Of a stretch of 64,000 bases of DNA, positions 9,133 through 17,282 are shown piece after piece. Every line of letters begins with the position of its first letter. Position 1 is the stretch's first letter. The DNA is from Comamonadaceae bacterium (GTDB lineage: Bacteria > Pseudomonadota > Gammaproteobacteria > Burkholderiales > Burkholderiaceae_C): contig CANFWH010000001.1 in NCBI GenBank assembly GCA_947450645.1, forward strand, positions 1 to 64,000, read 5' to 3'. Both the position numbers and the translations under genes were made by a program. The notes beneath the pieces are model-generated. The model was not told where the DNA came from, did no database searches, and was given only the letters and a program-made list of their open reading frames with translations.

Positions 9133-10416
9133 TCATACCGTCTGATGCGGCTTGCCTGCCTCGGCTTGCAAGGCATCTTTGGCAGCCTCTTTGTACGCCA
9201 AATCGCGTCTCAGCAAAACGGCCGCAGACCTGACATGTTGGTGTTCGGCAGCCAGTCCAGGCAATGCAAAGTCTGGATTAGCAGCCAGCGCTTTGGCAGC
9301 CTTCATCAGGCGTTGGCGCGTCATGATGATGCCGTTGTCGGTAGACACCAAGTTCTCACGCGTGCGATCCGAAATCGCTCCCATGCTCTCTTGCAACGAC
9401 GCGTCTTGCATCCCAATGCCCTCGATGCCACTGTACAAAACACCGCTGCGTTGCAGTTCGCGGTTCATCATGTAGTCGTTGTCCTTGTGCTGTAGCGGGT
9501 GGAAGTTGTCGTCCACCAATACATGTACGCCTGCACCGCCCTCCATCGCCTCGCGCTCACCCGCCGTGAGCGTGCGCGTCGGGTGATAGTCCAAACTCCA
9601 CGCCATGCAAGTGTGGTCATTCATGGGCACCCAAAAATGTCCGTGCACAGGATGATCGCCACGCGGCGGAACCAGCGTATAGCACGGCATCACCCACGGG
9701 GTAATGCGCCAATAGTATTGGTCGTCTTCGGCATTCCTGCGCACGCCCACAAACAAGCCGCCTGGTGCATCGGTCACTTCAAACACAGGCGCTTTGTCGC
9801 TCTCGTTGTATTGATTACCTTTCGCACCTTTAAAGAGCGGATCGCGATTCAAACTGCCGCTATGCAAAAACGAGACGTGACTCGAATCAATCCCACCCTC
9901 AAGTGCTTGCAGCCAGTTACACGCTTGCACGCGCTTGGACATATACGAGTGCTCCGTCGGCAAGGTGGCAAACTCATATTCGGGTGCAGGCGGCTGGCGC
10001 TCTGGTGCGCCCATATAAACCCAAATCACGCCGCCGCACTCAATGAGCGGGTAAGACTTGAGCTTAATACGCTCGCAAAATCCTGTGCCCATTTCAGACG
10101 GTACTTCCACGCATTGACCTTTGGTGTTGTACTTCCAGCCGTGGTATGGGCAGCGGATTCCGTCGTGTTCATTTCGACCAAACCACAGCGACACGCCTCG
10201 GTGCGCACAGAACTCATCAATGAGTCCCAGCTTGCCCGATGTATCGCGAAACGCCAGCATGCACTCGCCCAGAACTTCCACGCGTACGGGCGGGCAATCG
10301 GGTATGGGTAGCTCATGTGCGATCAGCACAGGCAACCAATAGCGGCGAAACAGCTCGCCCATGGGCGTACCGCTATCCGTTTGTGTAAGCAAGTCGTTTT
10401 GTTCTTTTTTAAGCAT
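9133..10416 (-). CDS. Rieske non-heme iron oxygenase, large subunit (phthalate 4,5-dioxygenase-like)
   Basis: Terminal oxygenase of an aromatic ring hydroxylating or demethylating system. The Rieske cluster ligands are C70, H72, C89 and H92 (CAHRG, then CPYHGWKY). The catalytic domain has the mononuclear iron motif EGGIDSSHVSFLHS, with the bridging Asp and two His. The overall shape of 427 residues matches the phthalate 4,5-dioxygenase / vanillate demethylase type with single-subunit oligomers. A ferredoxin-like gene starts only 22 bp away on the opposite strand, and an alcohol dehydrogenase follows. No reductase gene is present nearby, so the electron donor must be encoded elsewhere. The substrate is unknown. 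Confidence 0.9.
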   Translation of the reverse strand: MLKKEQNDLLTQTDSGTPMGELFRRYWLPVLIAHELPIPDCPPVRVEVLGECMLAFRDTSGKLGLIDEFCAHRGVSLWFGRNEHDGIRCPYHGWKYNTKGQCVEVPSEMGTGFCERIKLKSYPLIECGGVIWVYMGAPERQPPAPEYEFATLPTEHSYMSKRVQACNWLQALEGGIDSSHVSFLHSGSLNRDPLFKGAKGNQYNESDKAPVFEVTDAPGGLFVGVRRNAEDDQYYWRITPWVMPCYTLVPPRGDHPVHGHFWVPMNDHTCMAWSLDYHPTRTLTAGEREAMEGGAGVHVLVDDNFHPLQHKDNDYMMNRELQRSGVLYSGIEGIGMQDASLQESMGAISDRTRENLVSTDNGIIMTRQRLMKAAKALAANPDFALPGLAAEHQHVRSAAVLLRRDLAYKEAAKDALQAEAGKPHQTV

Positions 10417-10438
10417 GTGCTAAGGATATCATCGCCCC

Positions 10439-10759
10439 ATGACAACTCCTTGCCAATACATCCATCTTTGCAAAACTTCAGACGTGTGGGAAGGTGTGCC
10501 GCTCAAGGTCGAGAAAGATGGGCAGGCATTCGCCATCTTCAATATCGACAATCAATTTTTTGTCACAGATGACGCTTGCACGCATGGTCCAGGTTCGTTA
10601 TCAGAAGGCGACATGGAAGGCGAGCACGTGACATGCAACTTCCATAACGGCGTATTCAATGTGCGCACAGGCGAGGCTGTGGCCGCGCCTTGCACTGTGG
10701 CGCTCAAGACTTATACGGTGAAGCTTGATGCGGACGAGCTCTCCATTCAATTGGAATGA
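10439..10759 (+). CDS. Rieske [2Fe-2S] ferredoxin
   Basis: A 106-residue soluble Rieske ferredoxin with ligands C47, H49 (CTHGPG) and C66, H69 (CNFHNGVF). It resembles ferredoxin components of ring-hydroxylating dioxygenases and of the NirD family, and probably feeds electrons to the neighbouring oxygenase. It is divergent from that oxygenase with only 22 bp between start codons, so the two promoters must lie within the opposing coding sequences. Its 3' end overlaps the end of the Bug gene on the other strand by 13 bp. Confidence 0.9.
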   Translation: MTTPCQYIHLCKTSDVWEGVPLKVEKDGQAFAIFNIDNQFFVTDDACTHGPGSLSEGDMEGEHVTCNFHNGVFNVRTGEAVAAPCTVALKTYTVKLDADELSIQLE

Positions 10760-11724
10760 ATTCTTTTCACCATCGGTGTCCAGCGTTTTATTTCGTCCAC
10801 CACATACTGATTGAAGCGCGGCACATCCCAATCAAAAGTTTCCATCGAAGCTTTCGCCAGCTCCTCTTGCGCTTGTTTGCCGTACATGATTTTCCGTACC
10901 TGTACATTGATGCGATCCACCAAAGATGCCTGCATGCCTGCGGGACCTGAGAGCGAAAACCAAGTGAGCGCTGTGAGCTTTGGATAGCCCAATTCCGCAA
11001 ACGTGGGCACATTTGGAAAGTCAGCAAGGCGCTTCGAACTCGTCACCGCAATCGCACGCAAACGACCCGATTGAATGTGAACACTAGCTGTGCTAAGTGT
11101 CGTGAAGGAAGCTGGAATATGTCCGGCCACAAGATCAGCCACGGCAGGTGCCGCGCCCTTGTAAGCCACGTGGGTCATGGGTGTGCCTGTGGCGACTTCA
11201 AAACTCTCACCAATCAAATAGCCGTGCGTCCCCCTCCCTGGAGAACCCCAGCTGATGCCATTTTTGCTGCTCTTGGCATAAGCCGTAAAACTTTTTAAAT
11301 CGATGATGGGATAGTTGCTGTTCACCGCCAACACCAATGGCGGACCGCCAAGAATGGCGATATGTGTGAAGTCGCGGATGGGATCAAACGCTTTAGGATT
11401 TTCGGCGGGTGCAATCACGTGCGAGCCAACGCCTGAGACGACCAGCGTGTATCCATCAGGCGCAGATTTGGCCACCAGCTGCGAGCCAATCACGCCGCCC
11501 GCGCCCGCTTTGTTTTCCACCACGAAGGGCTGCTTAAACGCCTCCGTCAAACCCTGCGCAACGATACGTCCCAGCGTATCAGCACTACCGCCTGCCGAAT
11601 ACGGCACGATGATTTTGACAGGACGCTCAGGCCATTTGGCATCTTGCGCGTGGGTCGTGAAGGCGCACAACATGGCGCAAAGTACTGCCCAAACATGCGA
11701 TTGATTTTTTCTTAAAAACATCAT
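10747..11724 (-). CDS. Bug/TctC family periplasmic solute-binding protein
   Basis: A 325-residue secreted binding protein with a signal peptide (WAVLCAMLCAFTTHAQ). The family core reads WPERPVKIIVPYSAGGSADTLGR, ENKAGAGGVIGS and APDGYTL. Bug proteins bind carboxylates or small amides and are greatly expanded in Burkholderiales, mostly as orphans without membrane partners, as here. Its place at the end of the Rieske oxygenase region suggests it captures an aromatic acid, which is inference. Two other Bug genes lie at 25594 and 41979. Confidence 0.92.
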   Translation of the reverse strand: MMFLRKNQSHVWAVLCAMLCAFTTHAQDAKWPERPVKIIVPYSAGGSADTLGRIVAQGLTEAFKQPFVVENKAGAGGVIGSQLVAKSAPDGYTLVVSGVGSHVIAPAENPKAFDPIRDFTHIAILGGPPLVLAVNSNYPIIDLKSFTAYAKSSKNGISWGSPGRGTHGYLIGESFEVATGTPMTHVAYKGAAPAVADLVAGHIPASFTTLSTASVHIQSGRLRAIAVTSSKRLADFPNVPTFAELGYPKLTALTWFSLSGPAGMQASLVDRINVQVRKIMYGKQAQEELAKASMETFDWDVPRFNQYVVDEIKRWTPMVKRIHSN

Positions 11725-11747
11725 CGCATTGTCGGGTTAATTTTTGC

Positions 11748-13703
11748 TCAGGACAGCAGCGCATTCACGCGCTTGACATACGCCGCTGGATCAGCTGGCA
11801 AGCCGCCCTCCGCCAACACGGCTTGATCAAACAAAATGTGCGCGAGGTCATTGAAATTGACCGAGCCTTCTAGTTTTTTAACCAACGCGTGCTCGGCGTT
11901 GATCTCCAAAATCGGCTTAGTCTCAGGCATGGCTTGGCCTGCTTGCTTGAGCATCCGCGCCAGCTGGGCGCTCATGCCATCATCTTTGACCACCAAGCAA
12001 GCGGGAGAGTCCACCAGTCGCGTGGTCACGCGGACATCTTCAGCTTTATCTTTGAGCGCTTCTTTGAGCTTTGCCAAGAGCGGCTTAGCGGATTCGGCAG
12101 CCTCTTCCGCCGCTTTTTTCTCAGCTTCATCTTGGAGTTTGCCCAAATCAAACGCGCCCTTGGCCACGCTTTGCAATGGTGTGCCGTCAAACTCGTTCAA
12201 AAAGCCAAGTGCCCATTCATCCACACGGTCGGACATCAAGAGAACCTCGATGCCTTTCTTTTTAAACACTTCAAGCTGCGGGCTGTTTTTGGCAGCAGCC
12301 AGTGTTTCTGCCGTGATGTAGTAAATGGCCCCTTGCCCTTCTTTCATACGCGCTTTGTAGTCCGCAAAGCCAACCGTCACTGTATCGGTCGTGCTGGATG
12401 CAAAACGCAAGAGCTTGGCGATCTTGTCTTTGTTTTGCATGTCTTCGCCCACGCCTTCTTTGAGCACCGCACCAAACGCTTCGTAGAACTTGGCATACTT
12501 GGCAGCACGCGCATCGAAATCCTCTTTGCTCTCGCCCTCTTTTTGCGCAGCAGACATATCGTCAAGCATGGAGAGAATGCGGCGTGTATTACCTTCGCGA
12601 ATCGCTTTGGTATCGCGGCTTTCTTGCAGCAGCTCGCGCGAGACGTTGAGTGGCAAATCAGCCGAGTCAATCACGCCCTTGACAAAACGCAAATATACGG
12701 GCATTAGGCTTTCCGCATCATCCATGATGAAGACGCGTTTGACGTACAGCTTAATGCCCGCCTTCTTATCGCGATTCCATAAATCGTGCGGAGCGGTCGA
12801 GGGGATGTAGAGCAGCTGCGTGTACTCGGTTTTTCCTTCCACGCGGTTGTGGCTGTGGGCTAGCGGGGCGGCGAAGTCATGACTGATTTGCTTATAGAAT
12901 TCGTCGTATTGTTCTTGTGTGATGTCCGACTTTGCGCGCGTCCACATAGCACTGGCTTTGTTAATCGTCTCCCACTCGTCGGTGGTGACCATCTCGCCAG
13001 GCTGGTTGTCTTTGCCTTCCTTCCACTCTTCTTTACGCATGAGAATCGGCAAAGAGATGTGCTCGGCGTATTTGTTAATGATGGATTTGAGCTTCCAGGC
13101 AGAGAGAAAATCACTAATCTCCGTGCCTTTTCCGTTCTCGCCTTCTTCGTCATCGCGCAGGTGCAGCGTGACGCTCGTGCCACGATCTTCTTTGGTGATG
13201 ACTTCAGTTTCAAAATCACCTGCGCCGCCACTAATCCAGCGCACGCCCTCAGCTGCTTGTGTACCGCCGCGACGTGTCTCCACAACCATCTTGTCGGCAA
13301 CGATAAAGCCCGAATAAAAACCCACGCCAAACTGTCCAATCAGCGAACCTTGCTCTTTGGCGTTGTTCTTTTGCGCTTCACCCAACTTAGACACAAAATC
13401 CTTCGTGCCCGATTTAGCAATCGTGCCAAGGTGGTCAATGGCTTCTTGGGCAGTCATGCCGATGCCGTTATCCGAAATCGTGATGGTGCGTGCCGCTTTG
13501 TCAAACGACACACGAACTTCTAACTCCGATTTGCCTTCAAACAACTCTGGGTTATTCAGCCCTTCAAAGCGCAGCTTGTCGCAAGCATCGGAGGCGTTGG
13601 AGATCAACTCGCGCAGGAAAATTTCTTTGTTGGAATACAGCGAGTGCGTGACGAGGTGCAAGAGCTGTGCGACTTCGGCTTGAAAGGAATGTTTGGTGGT
13701 CAT
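11748..13703 (-). CDS. htpG: Molecular chaperone HtpG (Hsp90)
   Basis: ATP-dependent cytosolic Hsp90 chaperone of 651 residues, a usual bacterial length. The N-terminal GHKL ATPase carries [19 protein letters not shown] and [16 protein letters not shown]. The middle domain carries the catalytic-loop region [18 protein letters not shown]. The C-terminal dimerisation domain ends at VNALLS. It starts with ATG at 13703. A Bug gene follows on the same strand after 23 bp; a functional link is unlikely. Confidence 0.97.
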   Translation of the reverse strand: MTTKHSFQAEVAQLLHLVTHSLYSNKEIFLRELISNASDACDKLRFEGLNNPELFEGKSELEVRVSFDKAARTITISDNGIGMTAQEAIDHLGTIAKSGTKDFVSKLGEAQKNNAKEQGSLIGQFGVGFYSGFIVADKMVVETRRGGTQAAEGVRWISGGAGDFETEVITKEDRGTSVTLHLRDDEEGENGKGTEISDFLSAWKLKSIINKYAEHISLPILMRKEEWKEGKDNQPGEMVTTDEWETINKASAMWTRAKSDITQEQYDEFYKQISHDFAAPLAHSHNRVEGKTEYTQLLYIPSTAPHDLWNRDKKAGIKLYVKRVFIMDDAESLMPVYLRFVKGVIDSADLPLNVSRELLQESRDTKAIREGNTRRILSMLDDMSAAQKEGESKEDFDARAAKYAKFYEAFGAVLKEGVGEDMQNKDKIAKLLRFASSTTDTVTVGFADYKARMKEGQGAIYYITAETLAAAKNSPQLEVFKKKGIEVLLMSDRVDEWALGFLNEFDGTPLQSVAKGAFDLGKLQDEAEKKAAEEAAESAKPLLAKLKEALKDKAEDVRVTTRLVDSPACLVVKDDGMSAQLARMLKQAGQAMPETKPILEINAEHALVKKLEGSVNFNDLAHILFDQAVLAEGGLPADPAAYVKRVNALLS

Positions 13704-13764
13704 GGTTCAAAAGTAATAAAAAGAAAAGAAACGCCCCACTGAATTAAGGACTTAATGGAAAAAT

Positions 13765-14298
13765 TCAAGCGCTTAGCAATAACCAATTTTCTAGCTCGAA
13801 ACGTTTGAAATCTGTGTCGAATGTCACCATCCGCAATCCTGTGATTTTTGCTACAGTCGCTAAGTAGGCATCAGTTGATAAACGGGCGGGCAGTCCCGCC
13901 AACAAGCCAGACATTTGAGCATCAATTTGTTTACCCAAGCTAGTCGTCTCTGGCAACCAACTCACAAACGGCAAGGCTAGAAAATGCTTGTAGGCAGCCA
14001 TGGCGGCCTGTAAGTGCAAGGCCCGATCCGTCATGACCTTACGCTGCGACAGGAGGCGAATCAACCCAAGCATCGTATGGCGATTAAACCAAACCTTCAA
14101 GCCCAGCGCCTGCATCTCGCTCCAATAAGCAATCGCGAAGTCGTGGTGCTCGTGCTTTGGATCAGCCAAAGCCAGCCATACATTCACATCGAGAAAATCG
14201 CCCTTTGGATTTTGCACATCCAGCCAATCATTGAGTCCGTTGCCGTCATTCACAAGCAGCGGCGCAGCCGCCTTGTACGGGGGATATTTCACAGGCAA
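13765..14298 (-). CDS. PIN-domain protein, VapC-like toxin
   Basis: Probable ribonuclease toxin of a type II toxin-antitoxin pair. The PIN core starts around residue 34 (DFLDVNVWLALADPKHEHH), with acidic residues at 34 and 37, and later shows LSTDAYLATVAK and MVTFDTDFKRF, which supply the remaining acids. VapC proteins usually begin just before the first acidic motif; here an unusual 33-residue N-terminal extension precedes it. The start codon is TTG (14298) or GTG (14292); no ATG is in frame. The 4-bp gap after the upstream ribbon-helix-helix gene indicates translational coupling and supports the TA assignment. Confidence 0.8.
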   Translation of the reverse strand: MPVKYPPYKAAAPLLVNDGNGLNDWLDVQNPKGDFLDVNVWLALADPKHEHHDFAIAYWSEMQALGLKVWFNRHTMLGLIRLLSQRKVMTDRALHLQAAMAAYKHFLALPFVSWLPETTSLGKQIDAQMSGLLAGLPARLSTDAYLATVAKITGLRMVTFDTDFKRFELENWLLLSA

Positions 14299-14302
14299 AC
14301 CA

Positions 14303-14587
14303 TCATTTCTGGGCTAAGGCGATAGCTTTGGCGTCATCGTCTGCGTAGACTAAATCCCATAGTTTGCCGCTTTTTTGAGCCTCAAGCGGAATATCAAGTT
14401 CCCACGAAATCATGGGCGGTGGATAATATTTTTTAGGCTCAGCCGCAACTGCCGCAGGTGCATCCGTCACCGCCAAGCCCTTCTCCAGCAAGCCAATAAC
14501 GGTTTCGCGTAGCGTCACACCATCAATTGCCGCTCTGGTTTTGAGATGGACGAATAGCTCGCCTGGAAAGTCTAGTGTAGTACGCAT
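14303..14587 (-). CDS. Ribbon-helix-helix antitoxin, VapB-like
   Basis: A small DNA-binding antitoxin of 94 residues. The N terminus MRTTLDFPGELFVHLKTRAA followed by GVTLRETVIGLLEKGL has the strand-helix-helix pattern of RHH repressors. The rest (KKYYPPPMISWELD and a C-terminal acidic tail) would wrap the toxin. I chose ATG 14587; a TTG 18 nt upstream is also in frame. It is 4 bp before the PIN toxin gene. A 9-bp inverted repeat covers the start codon and is a likely site of autorepression. Confidence 0.8.
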   Translation of the reverse strand: MRTTLDFPGELFVHLKTRAAIDGVTLRETVIGLLEKGLAVTDAPAAVAAEPKKYYPPPMISWELDIPLEAQKSGKLWDLVYADDDAKAIALAQK

Positions 14588-14612
14588 ATTTATGATTCTA
14601 TGCAAATATGCG
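14583..14612. promoter_or_regulatory. Inverted repeat over the antitoxin start: candidate autoregulatory operator
   Basis: Perfect arms CGCATATTT (14583-14591) and AAATATGCG (14604-14612) are separated by 12 bp, so the half-site centres are 21 bp (two helical turns) apart. The left arm contains the antitoxin ATG. This placement fits binding by an RHH antitoxin or toxin-antitoxin complex. Confidence 0.55.
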
Positions 14613-14627
14613 GTGATGTCAAGTCAT

Positions 14628-15674
14628 CTACTTCGGCGCGTTCTCCACCTCACGCTGCCAACGGTCTAGCAATCGCTTTCGCTCCGCCGCCTTGCCATAT
14701 TTTTCAAAATCGTACTTGACTAAGCGCACGTTGTCGAGGGATGGGATCCGAGGATCTAGCTTGAAAGTCTTATTAGCTGGGACTTGCAAGCTATTCGCTC
14801 TTGCGCCTACGCCTTGCCCAGCAGGGCTCATGAGCCAGTCGTAATACTTTTTCGCGGCTTCAGGATTTTTGCTCCCCTTGATAAGTGCAATGCCGCCGAT
14901 CTCGTAACTCGTGCCTTCGCATGGCGCGGCAGATTTGACGGGATAGCCGTTTTGTGTCCAGCCATCAAAACCAAAAATAAACGACAAACCAATCGCCACT
15001 TCGCCTCTAGCCACATTGGGCGCTTGCGCTGTGCCGCTTCGTGTGTATGTGGTGATATTTTTGTGCAATTTTTTCATGTAATCGAAAGCCGTATCCTCGC
15101 CCATGAGTTGCACTAGCCCAGCCAAAATGGTGTAGGCCGTACCACTGACTGCGGGATGCGACGTTTCGATTTGACCTTTGTATTTGGGGTCAATTAAATC
15201 CTTCCAACACTTGGGCTCGGGCAAGCCCTTTTTCTTGAGCACTTCGGTATTCCATCCAAAGCCAATGGCGGACGTATAAAAGCCGCCCACTTTGTTTTGC
15301 GTCATGGCATATTGGCGCACACTCCACAAGTGCAGATCGTTGATATAGCTTGGGCGATACGGCTCTAGTAGGCCAACTTCCGCCGCCTGTAAATACGGAT
15401 CGCCCGTGCCGCCCCACCAAATGTCGGTTTTAGGATTAGCGGCCTCAGCGCGAATTTGTGCCAACGCTTCACCTGTGGGCTTGCGCACTTGTAGCACGTG
15501 CACACCTGTCACCTTTTGAAAATCACTTGCTGCAAGATCACACCATGTTTGATCGGTTGAGCAAATGGCGTTCACGGTTAATGGCTGTGCATGTGCCGTG
15601 AGCATAGTCAACACGAAAACGGCACTCGTGCAGGCCAGGCGGGATAAGGCTTGCGAGAGGGTTATGAGTTTCAT
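14628..15674 (-). CDS. ABC transporter periplasmic substrate-binding protein (iron/phosphonate/polyamine type)
   Basis: A 348-residue extracellular binding protein of the bacterial family 1 type (AfuA/FbpA/PhnS-like). The signal peptide is residues 1-29 (ending LTMLTAHA, then QPLTVNAIC). Mature-protein features include TDIWWGGTGDPYLQAAEVGLLEPY, KPTGEALAQI and GGIALIKGSKNPEAAKKYYDWL. No permease or ATPase lies nearby, so it is an orphan and its ligand is unknown. Start ATG 15674 was chosen over an upstream in-frame codon because it gives a proper signal peptide and has an AAAGA ribosome site. Residues about 6-19, in the signal peptide itself (LSQALSRLACTSAVF), come from a palindromic repeat copy with an inverted centre. 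Confidence 0.87.
   Translation of the reverse strand: MKLITLSQALSRLACTSAVFVLTMLTAHAQPLTVNAICSTDQTWCDLAASDFQKVTGVHVLQVRKPTGEALAQIRAEAANPKTDIWWGGTGDPYLQAAEVGLLEPYRPSYINDLHLWSVRQYAMTQNKVGGFYTSAIGFGWNTEVLKKKGLPEPKCWKDLIDPKYKGQIETSHPAVSGTAYTILAGLVQLMGEDTAFDYMKKLHKNITTYTRSGTAQAPNVARGEVAIGLSFIFGFDGWTQNGYPVKSAAPCEGTSYEIGGIALIKGSKNPEAAKKYYDWLMSPAGQGVGARANSLQVPANKTFKLDPRIPSLDNVRLVKYDFEKYGKAAERKRLLDRWQREVENAPK
15620..15657 (-). repeat. In-frame palindromic repeat, copy C, with inverted centre (in a signal-peptide sequence)
   Basis: The gene strand has the family flanks CTCGC at the left and CACGAGTGCCG at the right. The middle reads AAGCCTTATCC then CGCCTGGCC, which is the reverse complement of the centre seen in copies A, D and F. 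CTCG and CGAG at the borders are themselves inverted repeats. It encodes QALSRLACTSA in the signal-peptide core. Confidence 0.7.
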
Positions 15675-15700
15675 AGTGATCTTTCTAAAGATTTTTAAAA

Positions 15701-16486
15701 TTAAAATTTTTCGTCTGGCCGCAAATAGCGCCACTGCCCCAGCGGCAAATTTCCCAGCATCAGTTTACCAATACGCACACGCTTGAGGCCCACCACCGTT
15801 AACCCTACAGCCTCACACATACGGCGGATTTGGCGTTTTTTGCCTTCGTTTAAAACGAATCTAAGCTGCTCAGGATTTTGCCAATCCACCTTGGCGGGTT
15901 TCAGCGGTTTGCCATCCATGTGCAAACCATGGCGCAGCAGCGCTAACTGCTCGGGTGGGAAGACAGATTGAATATCCACCGTGAGTAGTCCGTGCGCCTG
16001 CGTACGGTAACTCACACGCACTAAATATTCTTTATCTATGTCCGAATCTTCACCAATCAAAGTGCGTGCCACGCGGCCATCCTGTGTGAGGATGAGTAAG
16101 CCCGTGGAGTCAATATCCAAGCGGCCTGCGGGCACGAGGCTATTCCAATGACTTGGGTGGAACTGCGTGCGGGACGGGTCATCATCCCAGCGCTGCGCGG
16201 GCACAACCAGCACCTTGGCGGGCTCGTAGCCGTCTTCGGCTTGGCCACTGACAAAACCAATCGGTTTATGGATAACGACGGTCACTTGCTCGGCTTGGCG
16301 ACCTGTGGCTTCGCGGTGGATTTCGATGTGCGCATCCACAGGTACAGGCTGCCCCAGCACAGCAGGCGCACCATTCACACGTACCCATCCACGCGCAATC
16401 CAGTCGTCAGCTTCGCGGCGGGACGCAAGACCCAGCTCGGACATGCGTTTATTTAATCGGATCAAAGTCGGTTCAGTCATAGCCAA
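15701..16486 (-). CDS. Ribosomal large-subunit pseudouridine synthase, RluF/RsuA family
   Basis: Converts a uridine of rRNA to pseudouridine. The 261-residue protein has an N-terminal S4 RNA-binding domain (LNKRMSELGLASRREADDWIARGWV). The catalytic domain has the aspartate motif GRLDIDSTGLLILTQDG and the C-terminal signature EGKKRQIRRMCEAVGLTVVGLKRVRIG. The S4 start and size point to RluF (position 2604 of 23S rRNA), but RluB, RluE and RsuA are close relatives and I would not fix the target. It ends 26 bp before the ABC binding-protein gene on the same strand and begins 2 bp after the Crp/Fnr gene's end. Confidence 0.9.
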   Translation of the reverse strand: MAMTEPTLIRLNKRMSELGLASRREADDWIARGWVRVNGAPAVLGQPVPVDAHIEIHREATGRQAEQVTVVIHKPIGFVSGQAEDGYEPAKVLVVPAQRWDDDPSRTQFHPSHWNSLVPAGRLDIDSTGLLILTQDGRVARTLIGEDSDIDKEYLVRVSYRTQAHGLLTVDIQSVFPPEQLALLRHGLHMDGKPLKPAKVDWQNPEQLRFVLNEGKKRQIRRMCEAVGLTVVGLKRVRIGKLMLGNLPLGQWRYLRPDEKF

Positions 16487-16488
16487 AA

Positions 16489-17199
16489 TTATTGCGTCAA
16501 TCTATGGAGATCAGGTACAACGAGTCCACCGTACTCCAAGCGAATCGTACCTTGTGCTTCAAGCGCCTTCAGCGCCACGTTCACGCGCTGCCGCGAGAGT
16601 CCGACCAAATACGCAAGCTCTTGCTGCGTAATCGTCAAGGTGTTGCCAATTTGCGGATAGAGCGTCGGGTTGAGCAGCCCCGCCAGCGTCCGCGCCACGC
16701 GGTGCTCGGGGTTGCTGATGCGATCCACCTCTCGAGCGGCAATAAACTGACTGAGCCGCTCATTCAATTGCCGCATCAAGTATTTGTTAAAGGCAATTGA
16801 ATGGTCAAGCAGCCAATGAAACGCTTCTATGGAAATACCCGCAACAACGCTATCCCGTAGCGCTGAAATGTTGTAGCGGTAGGGCTCGCGCTTGAGTGCC
16901 GTTCCCTCGCCAAACCAACCGCCCGTGGGCACGCCGACGAAGGTCATGGTTTTGCCCTCCGCACTATCGCTACTCATTTTGAGCAAACCCTCAATCACAC
17001 CAAACCAATAGGTCACAGGCCGCCCGATGCGGCAAATCACATCGCCCTCTTCGGCCATCGTGACTTTGATTTCGGGCAGTACATAGTCGTAATCAGATTT
17101 TGATAACAAGCCCAACCAAGGGATCGCCGCCAACTCCAGCTTCGTAGGCGGGCGTTGGCGCTTGATCAAACTATTCGTCGTGAAACTTACAACAGCCAT
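16489..17199 (-). CDS. Crp/Fnr family transcriptional regulator
   Basis: A 236-residue dimeric regulator. Residues about 30-145 form the cyclic-nucleotide-type beta barrel (EEGDVICRIGRPVTYWFGVIEGLLKM, then GGWFGEGTALKREPYRYNISA). A dimer helix follows, and then a winged helix-turn-helix (ITQQELAYLVGLSRQRVNVALKAL). There is no Fnr-type cysteine cluster at the N terminus, so it senses a ligand rather than oxygen through iron-sulfur. It is divergent from the acyl-CoA ligase and Liv-type operon, and two dyad-symmetric sequences lie between them. It is therefore the probable regulator of that operon. Confidence 0.9.
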   Translation of the reverse strand: MAVVSFTTNSLIKRQRPPTKLELAAIPWLGLLSKSDYDYVLPEIKVTMAEEGDVICRIGRPVTYWFGVIEGLLKMSSDSAEGKTMTFVGVPTGGWFGEGTALKREPYRYNISALRDSVVAGISIEAFHWLLDHSIAFNKYLMRQLNERLSQFIAAREVDRISNPEHRVARTLAGLLNPTLYPQIGNTLTITQQELAYLVGLSRQRVNVALKALEAQGTIRLEYGGLVVPDLHRLTQ

Positions 17200-17208
17200 G
17201 CGGGAAAG

Positions 17209-17249
17209 TCCTAGTGGGAATGTCCCTAGGATTGTCGTCGAAACGACAA
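17209..17249. promoter_or_regulatory. Two adjacent dyads between the crp/fnr gene and the ligase operon: candidate operators
   Basis: Dyad 1 (17209-17231) has arms TCCTAGTGGGA and TCCCTAGGA around ATG, with near-complete symmetry. Dyad 2 (17232-17249) is TTGTCGTCGAAACGACAA, with perfect 7-bp arms around CGAA. GTCGT-N4-ACGAC has the 5-4-5 geometry of Fnr-type sites. Both lie upstream of the start I prefer for the ligase (17283), which fits a regulatory region rather than coding sequence. Confidence 0.55.
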
Positions 17250-17282
17250 CATGGCGTCAAAGCCCGTTCTACGATGCACGTC

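Noticed and set aside
9499-10311. A 270-codon open frame on the plus strand opposite the Rieske oxygenase.
   Set aside because: The oxygenase has all its cofactor ligands; the antisense frame has the composition of a mirror frame.
11889-12707. A 272-codon open frame on the plus strand opposite htpG.
   Set aside because: It is a mirror of the conserved htpG coding sequence.
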